From Pseudomonadota bacterium (lineage in GTDB: Bacteria > Pseudomonadota > Gammaproteobacteria > Steroidobacterales > Steroidobacteraceae), in contig CAUJHJ010000053.1 in the NCBI GenBank assembly GCA_963204835.1, positions 18,391-82,390 on the forward strand: a stretch of DNA of 64,000 bases. The letters run 5' to 3'. Of this stretch, positions 7,156-17,556 are shown one piece after another (the first letter of the stretch is position 1; every line of letters begins with the position of its first letter). A program made the position numbers and the translations under genes. The notes under the pieces were generated by a model that was not told where the DNA came from, ran no database searches, and worked only from the letters and a program-made list of their open reading frames with translations.

Positions 7156-9384
7156 ATGAAGAATTTCCTGCCCCCTGTTGTTGTCTCCATCGCCGCCCTT
7201 GCCCCTGTCGCCGCGCAGTCCCCGGACGACACCCAGCTCGAGCTGGTCACCATCTCGGCCACGCGCATTCCGACCCGGGTCATGGATGTTCCAGCTACCG
7301 TGACCGTCAAGGATGCGGAGTCGCTCGACCGCGAGCTGGTGTTCAACCTCGAGGACCTGGTCCGCTACGAACCGGGTGTTTCGATGCGCAACGAGGGCGG
7401 GCGCTTCGGCGCCTCCGGCCCGAGCATTCGCGGCATCGGCGGCAACCGCGTGCTGATGGAAGTCGATGGCGTGCGGCTGCCGGATGCCTTCGCGATCGGC
7501 AGCTTCGCCAACGCCGGGCGCGACGTGCTCGACACCGACCTGCTGAAGCGCGTCGAGATCGTGCGCGGCTCGGCCTCCTCGCTCTACGGTTCGGACGCGA
7601 TCGGCGGCGTGTTCGCCTTCACCACCAAGGATCCGGAAGACCTGCTTGCGGCGGGGAGCCGCTTCGGCCTGTCGGCCAAGGGCGGCTACTCGGGCCAGGA
7701 CGACTCGTCGATGGCGGGTGCGACCCTGGCCGGTCGGGCGGGCGCCTGGTCGACGCTCCTCGCCTATACCCATCGCGACGGCCACGAATCCGGCAACCAG
7801 GGTGCCGTGGCGGGCGTCGGCTCGCTGCGCACGAAGCCCGTGCCCCAGGATCACTACAGCGACAGCGTGCTCGCAAAGATCGTGTTCGACGTGAGCGATG
7901 CGCAGCGCCTGCGCCTCACGATCGAGGGTACGCGCGACGACACCTTCACGGACGTGCTGACGGCGGTGTCGGCCGTCGCGCCGATGGCGGGCGGCTCGCA
8001 GACGCTCTCGCTCACCGGCGACGACGTGCAGCAGCGGTCGCGCATCGCCTTCGGCCACGAGTTCCGCGCGCGGGATGCGCGCTGGTTCGACCGGGGCGAA
8101 TGGCGGGTCTACCGACAGGAAAGCGAGACCACGCAGGCGACGCGCGAGCACCGCCGCGCCGCTTCGTTCGCGGGCGTCATCACGCCGCAACTGCGCGAGC
8201 GCGAGTTCGACTTCAACCAGGAAGAATCGGGCGGCGAGGTGACGCTCTTCAGCCGCTTCGAGCTCGGCTCCACCGCCCACACGCTGGCCTACGGCCTCGA
8301 ATTCGTCACGACGGACACGGCGCAGTTGCGCACGGGCTCCCAAACCAACCTGGCGACCGGCGTCACGAGCGGCACGATCCTGCCGGACGTCTTTCCGGTG
8401 CGCGACTTCCCGCTCACCACGACGCGACAGGCCTCGGCTTTCCTGCAGGATGAGATCCGCGCCGGCGCCTGGACAGTCACGCCGGGCCTGCGCTTCGACG
8501 ACTACGCGCTGCGCCCCGCCGTCGATGCCATCTTTGCGGAGGACAATCCGGCTTTCGAGCCCGCGCGCATCGATGAGCGCAATCTCTCGCCCAAGCTCGG
8601 CGTGATGTACCGGTTCTCGGCGCAGGCGACCGTCTACCTCAACTATGCCGCGGGCTTTCGCGCTCCGCCGTCGGACGACGTGAACATCGGCTTCGAGAAC
8701 CTCGCGTTCGGCTATACGGCCATCGCCAATCCGGACCTGAAGTCGGAAACGAGCGACGGCTTCGAAATCGGTTGGCGCTACGCCCGCGACGACGGTGGCT
8801 ACATCGCGCTCGCGGGCTTCTACAACCTCTACGACGACTTCATCGAGTCGCGCATCGGCACCCAGGACCCGGTGACGGGCCTCATCGTGTTCCAGTCGCA
8901 GAACCTGTCCGAGGTGCGCATCGGCGGCGCGGAACTGGTCGCGGGCCTGCCGCTTCAGGCGCTGGCGCCAGCGTTGCGCGGCCTCTCGCTGCGCATCGCC
9001 GCGGCCTACGCACGCGGCGACAATCGCAGCAGCGACGCCCCGCTCAATTCGATCGAGCCGCCGCAGGCCGTCGTCGGGCTCGCGTACCGCGCGCCGTCGC
9101 GGCGCTGGGGCGCCGAACTCGTGACCACGGTCGTGGGAGAAGTCGATCGCGTCGACCACAGCGCCGGCGCCCTGTTCGTTCCCGGTGGCTACACCACGAT
9201 CGACCTGCTGGCGGATCTCGCCCTCACGCCCCAGTTGCGGGTCAACGCCGGTCTCTTCAATCTCACCGACCGGACGTACTGGGAGTGGTCGGACATCAGC
9301 GGCCGGTTTTCCAGCGATCCGGCGCTGGATCGTTACACTCGCCCTGGTCGTTCCGCTGGAGTAACAATAAGATACTCCTGGTGA
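7156..9384 (+). CDS. TonB-dependent outer membrane receptor, heme/hemoglobin type
   Basis: 742 residues: signal peptide cleaved near residue 21 (PVAAQ), a plug domain (about 35-150) with VRYEPGVSMRNEGG and EIVRGSASSLYGSDAIGG, then a 22-strand barrel ending in aromatic Trp. FRAP at about 501-504 and NPDL at about 525-528 match the FRAP/NPNL boxes of heme and hemoglobin receptors. No His lies between the two boxes, although many heme receptors have a ligand there. The ATG at 7156 gives the signal peptide. A Fur-like dyad precedes it and feoAB follows, so iron-controlled uptake of a heme-like or other iron source is likely; the exact ligand is not certain. Confidence 0.85.
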   Translation: MKNFLPPVVVSIAALAPVAAQSPDDTQLELVTISATRIPTRVMDVPATVTVKDAESLDRELVFNLEDLVRYEPGVSMRNEGGRFGASGPSIRGIGGNRVLMEVDGVRLPDAFAIGSFANAGRDVLDTDLLKRVEIVRGSASSLYGSDAIGGVFAFTTKDPEDLLAAGSRFGLSAKGGYSGQDDSSMAGATLAGRAGAWSTLLAYTHRDGHESGNQGAVAGVGSLRTKPVPQDHYSDSVLAKIVFDVSDAQRLRLTIEGTRDDTFTDVLTAVSAVAPMAGGSQTLSLTGDDVQQRSRIAFGHEFRARDARWFDRGEWRVYRQESETTQATREHRRAASFAGVITPQLREREFDFNQEESGGEVTLFSRFELGSTAHTLAYGLEFVTTDTAQLRTGSQTNLATGVTSGTILPDVFPVRDFPLTTTRQASAFLQDEIRAGAWTVTPGLRFDDYALRPAVDAIFAEDNPAFEPARIDERNLSPKLGVMYRFSAQATVYLNYAAGFRAPPSDDVNIGFENLAFGYTAIANPDLKSETSDGFEIGWRYARDDGGYIALAGFYNLYDDFIESRIGTQDPVTGLIVFQSQNLSEVRIGGAELVAGLPLQALAPALRGLSLRIAAAYARGDNRSSDAPLNSIEPPQAVVGLAYRAPSRRWGAELVTTVVGEVDRVDHSAGALFVPGGYTTIDLLADLALTPQLRVNAGLFNLTDRTYWEWSDISGRFSSDPALDRYTRPGRSAGVTIRYSW

Positions 9385-9439
9385 CGAATCGTTTCGCCGG
9401 AGCGGGGGATTGGGCGGGATGGGACGCCTCTTCGCCCGC

Positions 9440-9460
9440 AATTGCGAAGCATTCGCGTTC
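9440..9460. promoter_or_regulatory. Candidate Fur box upstream of feoA
   Basis: GCGAA-GCA-TTCGC is an inverted repeat with outer AA/TT, and positions 9438-9454 match the site before the TonB receptor at 14 of 17 bases. Compared with the classical Fur 19-mer the match is about 11 of 19. It ends 16 bp before the feoA ATG. Confidence 0.45.
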
Positions 9461-9476
9461 GCAGGATACTCACCGC

Positions 9477-9770
9477 ATGAGAGCCGCCGCTTCGATGCTG
9501 CCTGTTCCGCTTTCGGCCCTGCCGCGCGGTACGCGCGCCGTGGTGAGCGGCGTGCTCGACGACACGCCGGTGATCGACGACGCGCTGCGCTCGACTGTCG
9601 GCCAGCGCCTCATCGAACTCGGCTTCGTCAGCGGCGTCGAGGTCGAAGTGATCGAGGCGATGTGGCCGCTGGGCGATCCGCTTGCCGTGCGCGTGCGCGG
9701 CTCGACCTTCGCGCTGCGTCGCCGCGAGGCGTCGGCCATCCTCGTCACGCTCACCCACGTTCCGTCCTGA
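9477..9770 (+). CDS. feoA: Ferrous iron transport protein A
   Basis: 97 residues with an SH3-like FeoA domain: LSALPRGTRAVVSGV, then RLIELGFVSGVEVEVIEAMWPLGDPLAVRVRGSTFALRRREASAILV. FeoA is a small cytosolic partner of the FeoB ferrous iron transporter. The ATG at 9477 is preceded by GCAGGA about 10 bp upstream; a second in-frame ATG at 9495 is possible and would fit the family's shorter usual length (75-85 residues). feoB starts 4 bp after its stop. Confidence 0.9.
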   Translation: MRAAASMLPVPLSALPRGTRAVVSGVLDDTPVIDDALRSTVGQRLIELGFVSGVEVEVIEAMWPLGDPLAVRVRGSTFALRRREASAILVTLTHVPS

Positions 9771-9774
9771 TCGA

Positions 9775-11651
<1,877 letters not shown>

Positions 11652-11655
<4 letters not shown>

Positions 11656-11909
11656 ACGCGATCGCGGCCCTGATCGTCCTGCTCGCCGTGCTCTCGGTGC
11701 TGTGGCAGCTCATGCCGGTGCGGGCGCGGTTCAGGATGGTGCGCGCCCTGCACGACGCCTTCCCGCAGGAGGGGTTTGCGGGCCGCCTCGGGCGCGGCAT
11801 CATGGCACCGCTCCTGCGCCGGGCCACGCGGGGCCTCGGAGGCGGCTGCGGCAGCTGCTCCGCCAACCCCGCGAACTCCGGCGCGAAGTCGCGCCATGCA
11901 CGTCCCTAG
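11652..11909 (+). CDS. FeoB-associated Cys-rich small membrane protein
   Basis: 85 residues: one N-terminal membrane helix (about 3-20, AIAALIVLLAVLSVLWQLM), a basic middle, and a short C-terminal Cys-containing tail GGGCGSC. Small proteins of this plan often follow feoB and are grouped as FeoB-associated Cys-rich (or DUF6587-like) proteins; they may do the job that FeoC does elsewhere. The ATGA overlap with feoB and 14-bp overlap with the next gene show tight coupling. Confidence 0.7.
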
Positions 11910-12834
11910 CACCGACCACGACGAACACGACCACGACTATCTCGGCGAGCACCACGACCGCAACGCGCGGCGCACCTGGTGGGTCGTCGGGCTGACGCTC
12001 GTGATGATGGCCGGCGAAATCGCCGCCGGCACCCTGTTCGGCTCGATGGCCCTGCTCGCCGATGGCTGGCACATGGCGACGCACGCGGGCGCCCTCGGCA
12101 TCGCCGGGCTCGCCTATGCCTTCGCGCGGCGCCATGCGCGCAACAGCCGCTTCAGTTTCGGCACCGGCAAGGTCGGCGACCTGGCGGGCTTCGCCAGCGC
12201 ACTGATCATGGGCGTGGCCGCGATCTTCATCGCGGTGGAATCCGTGCAACGCATGTTCCTGCCGGTCACCATTGCGTTCGACGAGGCGATCGCCGTCGCG
12301 GTCCTCGGGCTCGTGGTGAATCTCGTGAGCGCGTGGCTGCTCGGTTCCGGGCACGAGCGCGATCACGACCATGGCGTCGGCCACGGCGTCGACCACAACA
12401 TGCGCGCGGCCTACCTGCATGTGCTGGCCGACGCGCTCACCTCCATTGCAGCCATCGCGGCGCTCGTCCTCGGCCGCTGGTGGGGATGGGCCTGGCTCGA
12501 CCCGGTGATCGGGCTCGCCGGCGCTTTTGTAATCGCGCGCTGGTCGGTCAAGCTGATGCGTGACACGGGTGCCGTGCTGCTCGATGCCGAGCCCGATCCG
12601 GCGCTCGAGCGCGCCGTGCGCGCGGCCATCGAGGTTGGCGACGAGAAGGTCCACGACCTGCACCTCTGGCGCGTGGGCCCGGGACGCCACGCCGCCATCG
12701 TCTCGCTGGTCACGGCGTCGCCCCTCGAGCCCGAGATCTACAAGCAGCGCCTCGCGCACCTGCCGCAGGTCGTGCACGTGTCCGTCGAGGCGCACCGCGA
12801 AGCGGCCGCTGCGTCGCGGGCACGCGCACCCTGA
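11896..12834 (+). CDS. dmeF: Cation diffusion facilitator, DmeF-like metal exporter
   Basis: 312 residues: His/Asp-rich N-terminus (DHDEHDHDYLGEHHD), six membrane helices, the metal-site motifs ADGWHMATH in TM2 and HVLADALTSI in TM5, a His-rich cytoplasmic loop between TM4 and TM5 (HERDHDHGVGHGVDHN), and a C-terminal ferredoxin-like domain. This matches DmeF-type CDF exporters of Co2+/Ni2+ (and possibly Fe2+). It exchanges metal for protons at the inner membrane. Being coupled to feoAB suggests relief from excess divalent metal taken in with iron. The metal assignment is by family only. Confidence 0.85.
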   Translation: MHVPSTDHDEHDHDYLGEHHDRNARRTWWVVGLTLVMMAGEIAAGTLFGSMALLADGWHMATHAGALGIAGLAYAFARRHARNSRFSFGTGKVGDLAGFASALIMGVAAIFIAVESVQRMFLPVTIAFDEAIAVAVLGLVVNLVSAWLLGSGHERDHDHGVGHGVDHNMRAAYLHVLADALTSIAAIAALVLGRWWGWAWLDPVIGLAGAFVIARWSVKLMRDTGAVLLDAEPDPALERAVRAAIEVGDEKVHDLHLWRVGPGRHAAIVSLVTASPLEPEIYKQRLAHLPQVVHVSVEAHREAAAASRARAP

Positions 12835-14000
12835 TGTCCGCCGCGCCGAGCCTGTTGCGTCGGCGGGGCGGCCCCGACAGCGGCCGCGTGGGCGAAATCG
12901 AGCTGTTCTTCGACCTCGTTTTCGTGTTCGCGGTCACGCAGCTTTCGCACGCCCTGCTGGCCGACCTGTCCGCAACCGGCGCGCTGCGCGTCGGGCTGCT
13001 GCTGCTCGCGGTCTGGTGGGTGTGGATCTTCACCTCCTGGGTCACCAACTGGCTTGATCCCGCGCGGCCGGTCGTGCGGGTGGCGCTCCTCGTCCTGATG
13101 CTGGCGGGGCTCATACTCGCCGTTGCGATTCCGGATGCCTTCGGCGGGCGTGGCGATGCCTTTGCGCTCGCCTACGTCTCGATGCAGCTCGGCCGTACGG
13201 CCTTCATGCGCTGGGCGGTGCGGCGGGAAGCCCCGGCGCTGCGCACAAACTTCACGCGCATATTCCTCTGGCTCGCGGGGTCGGGCCTCTTCTGGCTCGC
13301 AGGCGGCTTCATGGCGGGCGAGGCACGGATGCTCGCGTGGACGGTGGCGATCGCGATCGACCTCATCGGGCCCTTTGCATACTTCCGCGTGCCCGGCCTC
13401 GGCCGTTCGAGCGCAGCGGAGTGGGACATCGACGCGGGCCACATGGCCGAGCGCTGCGGGCTCTTCGTGATCATCGCGCTCGGCGAATCCCTGCTCGTGA
13501 CCGGCGCGACGTTCGCGGAACTCGGCTGGGCAGCCGGAAATGTCGGCGCGTTCCTCGTCGCCGTGCTGGGCAGCGTCGCGATGTGGTGGCTCTATTTCGA
13601 CACCGGCGCCGCGCGCGGCCACCATGCCATGGCGCATGCGGCGCTGCCGGGCAAGATCGCGCGCCTCGCCTATACCTACCTGCACCTCGTGATCGTGGCG
13701 GGCATCATCGTTTGCGCCGTGGCCGACGAGCTTGCGCTCATGCACCCGGATCACGCGAGCGGGGCAGCCGTTGCGGCGATCGTCGGCGGACCCTTCATCT
13801 ATTTGCTGGGCAATGCGCTCTTCAAGTGGTCGACGAACACGCGCCGGCTGCCGCCCCTGTCGCACCTGGCGGGCCTGCTGCTGCTCGCCGTGCCCGCGCT
13901 GCCGGCCGTCCATCACGCACTGACGGCGCTGCAACTGTCGTCGTTGACGACCGGCATCCTGCTCGTCGTTGCCGCATGGGAAAGGAAGGCCCTGTCATGA
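12834..14000 (+). CDS. Low temperature requirement protein A (LtrA) family membrane protein
   Basis: 388 residues, with about ten hydrophobic segments and the LtrA signature VGEIELFFDLVFVFAVTQLSHAL at about 19-41, plus HMAERCGLFVIIALGESLLVTG near 200. LtrA-family proteins are inner-membrane proteins of unknown biochemistry, named from a Listeria cold-growth gene. The start overlaps the CDF stop as TGATG and the stop overlaps the next start as ATGA. Confidence 0.88.
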   Translation: MSAAPSLLRRRGGPDSGRVGEIELFFDLVFVFAVTQLSHALLADLSATGALRVGLLLLAVWWVWIFTSWVTNWLDPARPVVRVALLVLMLAGLILAVAIPDAFGGRGDAFALAYVSMQLGRTAFMRWAVRREAPALRTNFTRIFLWLAGSGLFWLAGGFMAGEARMLAWTVAIAIDLIGPFAYFRVPGLGRSSAAEWDIDAGHMAERCGLFVIIALGESLLVTGATFAELGWAAGNVGAFLVAVLGSVAMWWLYFDTGAARGHHAMAHAALPGKIARLAYTYLHLVIVAGIIVCAVADELALMHPDHASGAAVAAIVGGPFIYLLGNALFKWSTNTRRLPPLSHLAGLLLLAVPALPAVHHALTALQLSSLTTGILLVVAAWERKALS

Positions 14001-15631
14001 CCCTGCTCGCCGTCGCCGCGCTCGAAGCGGCCCTCTTCTTCAACGCGAACCTGCACGCCGGTGCGGATGCGCCGCAGGGAGCCGACGCGATCGTCGTGCA
14101 GGACGGGCGCATCCGCTACATCGGGCCCACGGCGAAAGCGCAGCGGCGCGCGCCGAAGGATGCCCGGCGCATCGACCTCCGTGGCGCCACCGTGGTGCCC
14201 GGTTTCAGCGATGCTCACGCGCATCTCGCCGGCATCGGCTTTCGCGAACTCGAGTTCGATCTCGAAGGTACGACAGGTCTCGCCGACCTGCAGCGCCGGC
14301 TCGCCGCGCGTGCCGCGAGCAGCCGCGCGCCGTGGATCACCGGCCGCGGCTGGATCGAGTCACGCTGGCAGCCCGCCGAGTTCCCGACCCGCGCGGCGCT
14401 CGATGCGGTCGTCAAGGACCGGCCAGTGCTGCTCATGCGCGCCGACGGCCATGCCGCGGTGGCCAACAGCCGCGCACTCGAGCTCGCGGGCATCGATGCG
14501 AAGACGCCCGATCCCGAGGGCGGGCGGATACTTCGCGATGCGCAGGGTGCGCCGACCGGCATGCTGGTCGACGGCGCCGCGGCGCTCGTCGGGAAGCTCG
14601 TGCCGCCGCCCACCGAAGCGGAGGAGTTGCGCGCGCTCGAACTCGGCGCGGCGCGCAGCGTGCGGCTCGGCTGGACGCAGTTGCAGATTGCGGGCAACAC
14701 GCGCGCCGAAGTGGAGCGGCTCTGCAGCCTCTACCGCGAGGGGCGCATCCAGTTGCGCCTCTACGATGCGGTGGGCGGGCCCGGTGAGGACGCGCAGGCG
14801 CTTCTCGACGGCAAGATTGTCCGCCACCCCTGCGGCGATCGCTACACGGTGCGCGGCATCAAGCTCTACATGGACGGTGCGCTCGGCTCGCGCGGCGCGG
14901 CCCTGCTCGCACCCTACAGCGACGCGCCCACGGGCGCGGGCCTGCTGCTCAACGCGCCGGAGCAGCTTTTCCCGGTGCTGACACAGGCCCTGCGCCAGGG
15001 CATCCAGGTCGAGACCCATGCGATCGGCGACCGGGCCAACCGCCTTGTGCTCGATCTGTACGCGCGTGCGTTCGCGGCAGTGCCGCCCGCTGCGCGCGCC
15101 ATTGCGCAGCCGCGCTGGCGCATCGAGCACGCGCAGGTGCTCGACCCCGCGGACCTGCCGCGCTTCGCGGCGCTCGGCGTGATCGCCTCGATGCAACCCT
15201 CGCACGCGATCAGCGATCTCTACTTCGCGCCGGCGCGGCTCGGGCCCGATCGGCTGAAGGGCGCCTATGCCTGGCAGAGCCTGCTTGCCTCGGGCGCCGT
15301 CGTCGCCGCGGGAACCGACGCGCCCGTCGAGCGCGGTGACCCGATCCAGGAGTTCTACGCCGCCGCCGTGCGCCGTTCACTCGACGGCTTCGCGGATGAG
15401 AACTGGCACCGCGAAGAGCGCGTATCGCGCGTCGCAGCGCTGCGCATGCTCACGTGGGCGCCGGCGTACGCGGCATTCGAAGAGCAGGACCGCGGCACGC
15501 TCGAAGTGGGCAAGCTCGCGGATTTCACCGTGCTCTCGCAGGACATCATGAAGGTACCCGACGAGCAGATCCTCGCGACGCGCATCGTGATGACCGTGAT
15601 CGGCGGCGAAGTGGCATTCAGGAATCCGTGA
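13997..15631 (+). CDS. Amidohydrolase family 3 (YtcJ-like)
   Basis: 544 residues of the metal-dependent amidohydrolase superfamily. Metal-binding HAH is at His74/His76 (GFSDAHAHLAG). Further conserved elements are KLYMDGALGSRGA, ETHAIGDRAN, RIEHAQV and GTDAPVE, in the order expected for the YtcJ/NfdA group that hydrolyses N-substituted formamides or related amides. A possible leader (residues 1-16) is hydrophobic, so export is possible though not certain. It is the last gene of the overlapping feo-dmeF-ltrA run; substrate unknown. Confidence 0.85.
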   Translation: MTLLAVAALEAALFFNANLHAGADAPQGADAIVVQDGRIRYIGPTAKAQRRAPKDARRIDLRGATVVPGFSDAHAHLAGIGFRELEFDLEGTTGLADLQRRLAARAASSRAPWITGRGWIESRWQPAEFPTRAALDAVVKDRPVLLMRADGHAAVANSRALELAGIDAKTPDPEGGRILRDAQGAPTGMLVDGAAALVGKLVPPPTEAEELRALELGAARSVRLGWTQLQIAGNTRAEVERLCSLYREGRIQLRLYDAVGGPGEDAQALLDGKIVRHPCGDRYTVRGIKLYMDGALGSRGAALLAPYSDAPTGAGLLLNAPEQLFPVLTQALRQGIQVETHAIGDRANRLVLDLYARAFAAVPPAARAIAQPRWRIEHAQVLDPADLPRFAALGVIASMQPSHAISDLYFAPARLGPDRLKGAYAWQSLLASGAVVAAGTDAPVERGDPIQEFYAAAVRRSLDGFADENWHREERVSRVAALRMLTWAPAYAAFEEQDRGTLEVGKLADFTVLSQDIMKVPDEQILATRIVMTVIGGEVAFRNP

Positions 15632-15640
15632 ACTGTTCTC

Positions 15641-15674
15641 ATTCGCATTGTCATCCGGCGCGGGGGCGTATCAT
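15641..15674 (+). promoter_or_regulatory. Possible HiPIP promoter with Fur half-site
   Basis: ATTCGCATT at 15641-15649 is an exact right half of the Fur-like dyad discussed for the TonB receptor and feoA. It overlaps a TTGTCA (15648-15653) and is followed by TATCAT (15669-15674). Each hexamer matches 5 of 6 bases of the sigma70 consensus, but the 15-bp spacer is short. Confidence 0.25.
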
Positions 15675-15712
15675 CGCGGCCCCCCGTTTCTTTGACCCCC
15701 GGAGGTCCCCTG

Positions 15713-16069
15713 ATGAACCCGAATGACCGGATGACGCGACGCCAATGGCTGGGTGTGTCGGTGACCGCTGCCGCAGGCCTCGCCGGCGCGAGCGCGGTGG
15801 CGGCCACGACGACGCGGACGGCCGCGGCGGCGCTGCCGCATCTCGACGAGAAGGACGCGCAAGCCGCCGCGTTGCACTACGTGCACGATGCCAAGCTTGT
15901 CGACCCGAAGAAGAACCCGACCTACAAGCCGGGCCAGCACTGCGCCAACTGCCTGCAGCTCACCGGCAAGGCAGGCGACGCCTGGCGCCCGTGCAATATC
16001 TTCCCGAAGCATCTCGTTGCCGCGACTGGCTGGTGCAGCGTCTGGGCGAAGAAGCCGGGCACGGCCTGA
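15713..16069 (+). CDS. High-potential iron-sulfur protein (HiPIP)
   Basis: 118 residues. A twin-arginine signal (RRQWLG, residues 9-14, then a hydrophobic stretch to an AVA site near 30) sends the folded protein to the periplasm. The mature part has four Cys at 77, 80, 94 and 108 (HCANC, PCNIF, GWCSVW), the pattern of a HiPIP [4Fe-4S] cluster. HiPIPs carry electrons, often between the bc1 complex and a terminal acceptor. GGAGG at 15701-15705 fixes the ATG at 15713. Confidence 0.92.
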   Translation: MNPNDRMTRRQWLGVSVTAAAGLAGASAVAATTTRTAAAALPHLDEKDAQAAALHYVHDAKLVDPKKNPTYKPGQHCANCLQLTGKAGDAWRPCNIFPKHLVAATGWCSVWAKKPGTA

Positions 16070-16086
16070 TCCTTCGCTCGCACAGG

Positions 16087-17022
16087 GTGGCGCTCCGGCG
16101 GGTCACCACGGCGCGCATTCGCGCGCGCGCGTGGCTGGCCGGAGCGCTACTCGGCGCCAGTGCGGCCGGTGCCGCCGCGCTGGCCGCGCCGGCGACGGCG
16201 TCGACCACGACGCGCCCGCCGATCGTCGACGACACCGGGCACGAGGTGGCCCTCGCGCAGCCCGCGCGGCGCATCGTGGCCCTCGCACCGAGCGCCACGG
16301 CCTTGCTGTTTGCCGCCGGCGCCGGCGATCGCGTCGTGGCCACCATCCGCTTCGCCGACGAGCCCGAGGCCGCGGGCCGTGTGCCACGCATCGGCGACGT
16401 GCAGGCGATCGATCTCGAGAAGCTGCTCGCGCTGCATCCCGACGTGGTCGTCGTCACCGACGCGATCACCTCGCCGCTCATGGTCGATCGCGTGCGAGGG
16501 CTTGGCATTCCCGTCTACACCACGCGCTATACGCGGCTCGCCGACATCGCGCCGAGCGTGCGGCGCCTCGGCATCCTGGCCGGCACGAGAGCGATTGCGG
16601 ACCGCGAGGCGGCGACGCTCGCCGCGCAGCTCGCCGCCTTGCGCAAGGCCTACGAGGGCCGCGCACGGATATCGGTGCTGTACCAGGTCTGGAGCCCGCC
16701 CATCTACACGATCGGCGGCACGCATATCGTCACGGATGCGCTCGCGGTGTGCGGTGCGCGCAATGCCTTCGCGAGCGAACGCGTCGCCGCGCCCGCGGTG
16801 GGCATCGAAGCCGTGCTTGCACGCAATCCGGATGCCATCGTCGTCTCCGCGCCGCGCAAGGAGGCGCAAGAGTGGATGGCCGAGTGGCGCCGCTTCCCGC
16901 GGCTCGCGGCGACCGCCGCGCGGCATCTCTATGTATTTGACGATCCGCGGCTCGACCGCATGGGGCCGGGCGCGATCGAGGCGGCCGCGGGGCTGTGCCG
17001 GCTGATCGACGCGGCGCGTTAG
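16087..17022 (+). CDS. Periplasmic binding protein, BtuF-like helical-backbone metal receptor
   Basis: About 311 residues from a GTG at 16087. The N-terminus is RR-containing and hydrophobic (ALRRVTTARIRARAWLAGALLG) and fits a signal peptide. The mature protein follows the cobalamin/ferric chelate-binding fold: DDTGHEVALAQPARRIVALAPSATALLFAAG, LLALHPDVVVVTD, YQVWSPPIYTIGG. Such proteins deliver vitamin B12, heme or siderophores to an ABC importer, but no permease or ATPase gene is adjacent. The start is uncertain, since no good Shine-Dalgarno is visible. It overlaps yajQ tail to tail by 4 bp. Confidence 0.8.
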   Translation: MALRRVTTARIRARAWLAGALLGASAAGAAALAAPATASTTTRPPIVDDTGHEVALAQPARRIVALAPSATALLFAAGAGDRVVATIRFADEPEAAGRVPRIGDVQAIDLEKLLALHPDVVVVTDAITSPLMVDRVRGLGIPVYTTRYTRLADIAPSVRRLGILAGTRAIADREAATLAAQLAALRKAYEGRARISVLYQVWSPPIYTIGGTHIVTDALAVCGARNAFASERVAAPAVGIEAVLARNPDAIVVSAPRKEAQEWMAEWRRFPRLAATAARHLYVFDDPRLDRMGPGAIEAAAGLCRLIDAAR

Positions 17023-17501
17023 TCGCGGAAGTTTTCGAACTGCAGCGGCCGGTCGAACGGCGTCTTCTTCAACAGTGCGATCGCCGCCTGCAGGTCGTCG
17101 CGCTGCTTGCCGGTGATGCGCACTTTCTCGCCCTGGATCGCGCTCTGCACCTTCAGCTTCGAGTCCTTCACCAGCTTCGAGATCTTCTTGCCGGTCTCGT
17201 GGTCGATGCCATGGCGCAAGGTGACCTGCTGGCGTGCCGCCGCGAGGTTGGTCTCGGGGTCCTTCTCCTCGAGGCAGGCGACATCGATGCCGCGCTTGCC
17301 GAGCTTCACCTTCAGGATGTCGAGCATCTGCTTCAGCTGGAACTCCACTTGTGCCTGCAGCGTGATCGTGTGTTCCTCGAGCTCGAACTTCGCGCCGGTG
17401 TCGCGGAAGTCGAAGCGCTGCGCAAGCTCGCGGTTCGCCTGGTCCACCGCGTTCGCGAGCTCGTGGAGGTTCACTTCGGATGCGACATCGAACGAGGGCA
17501 T
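17019..17501 (-). CDS. yajQ: YajQ family nucleotide-binding protein
   Basis: 160 residues beginning MPSFDVASEVNLHELANAVDQ and containing RFDFRDTGAKFELEE, DILKVKLGKRGIDV and QGEKVRITGKQRDDLQ, typical of YajQ/DUF520. The family has two tandem RNP-like folds that bind tRNA or nucleotides, and Xanthomonas members bind cyclic di-GMP. The ATG at 17501 is preceded by GGAGA. It is probably monocistronic and cytosolic. Confidence 0.93.
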   Translation of the reverse strand: MPSFDVASEVNLHELANAVDQANRELAQRFDFRDTGAKFELEEHTITLQAQVEFQLKQMLDILKVKLGKRGIDVACLEEKDPETNLAAARQQVTLRHGIDHETGKKISKLVKDSKLKVQSAIQGEKVRITGKQRDDLQAAIALLKKTPFDRPLQFENFRD

Positions 17502-17556
17502 GGGGATCTCCAGCAGGTTGGGGTTCGGCCGTGCGCCATCGCGCCACATCGGCCCG

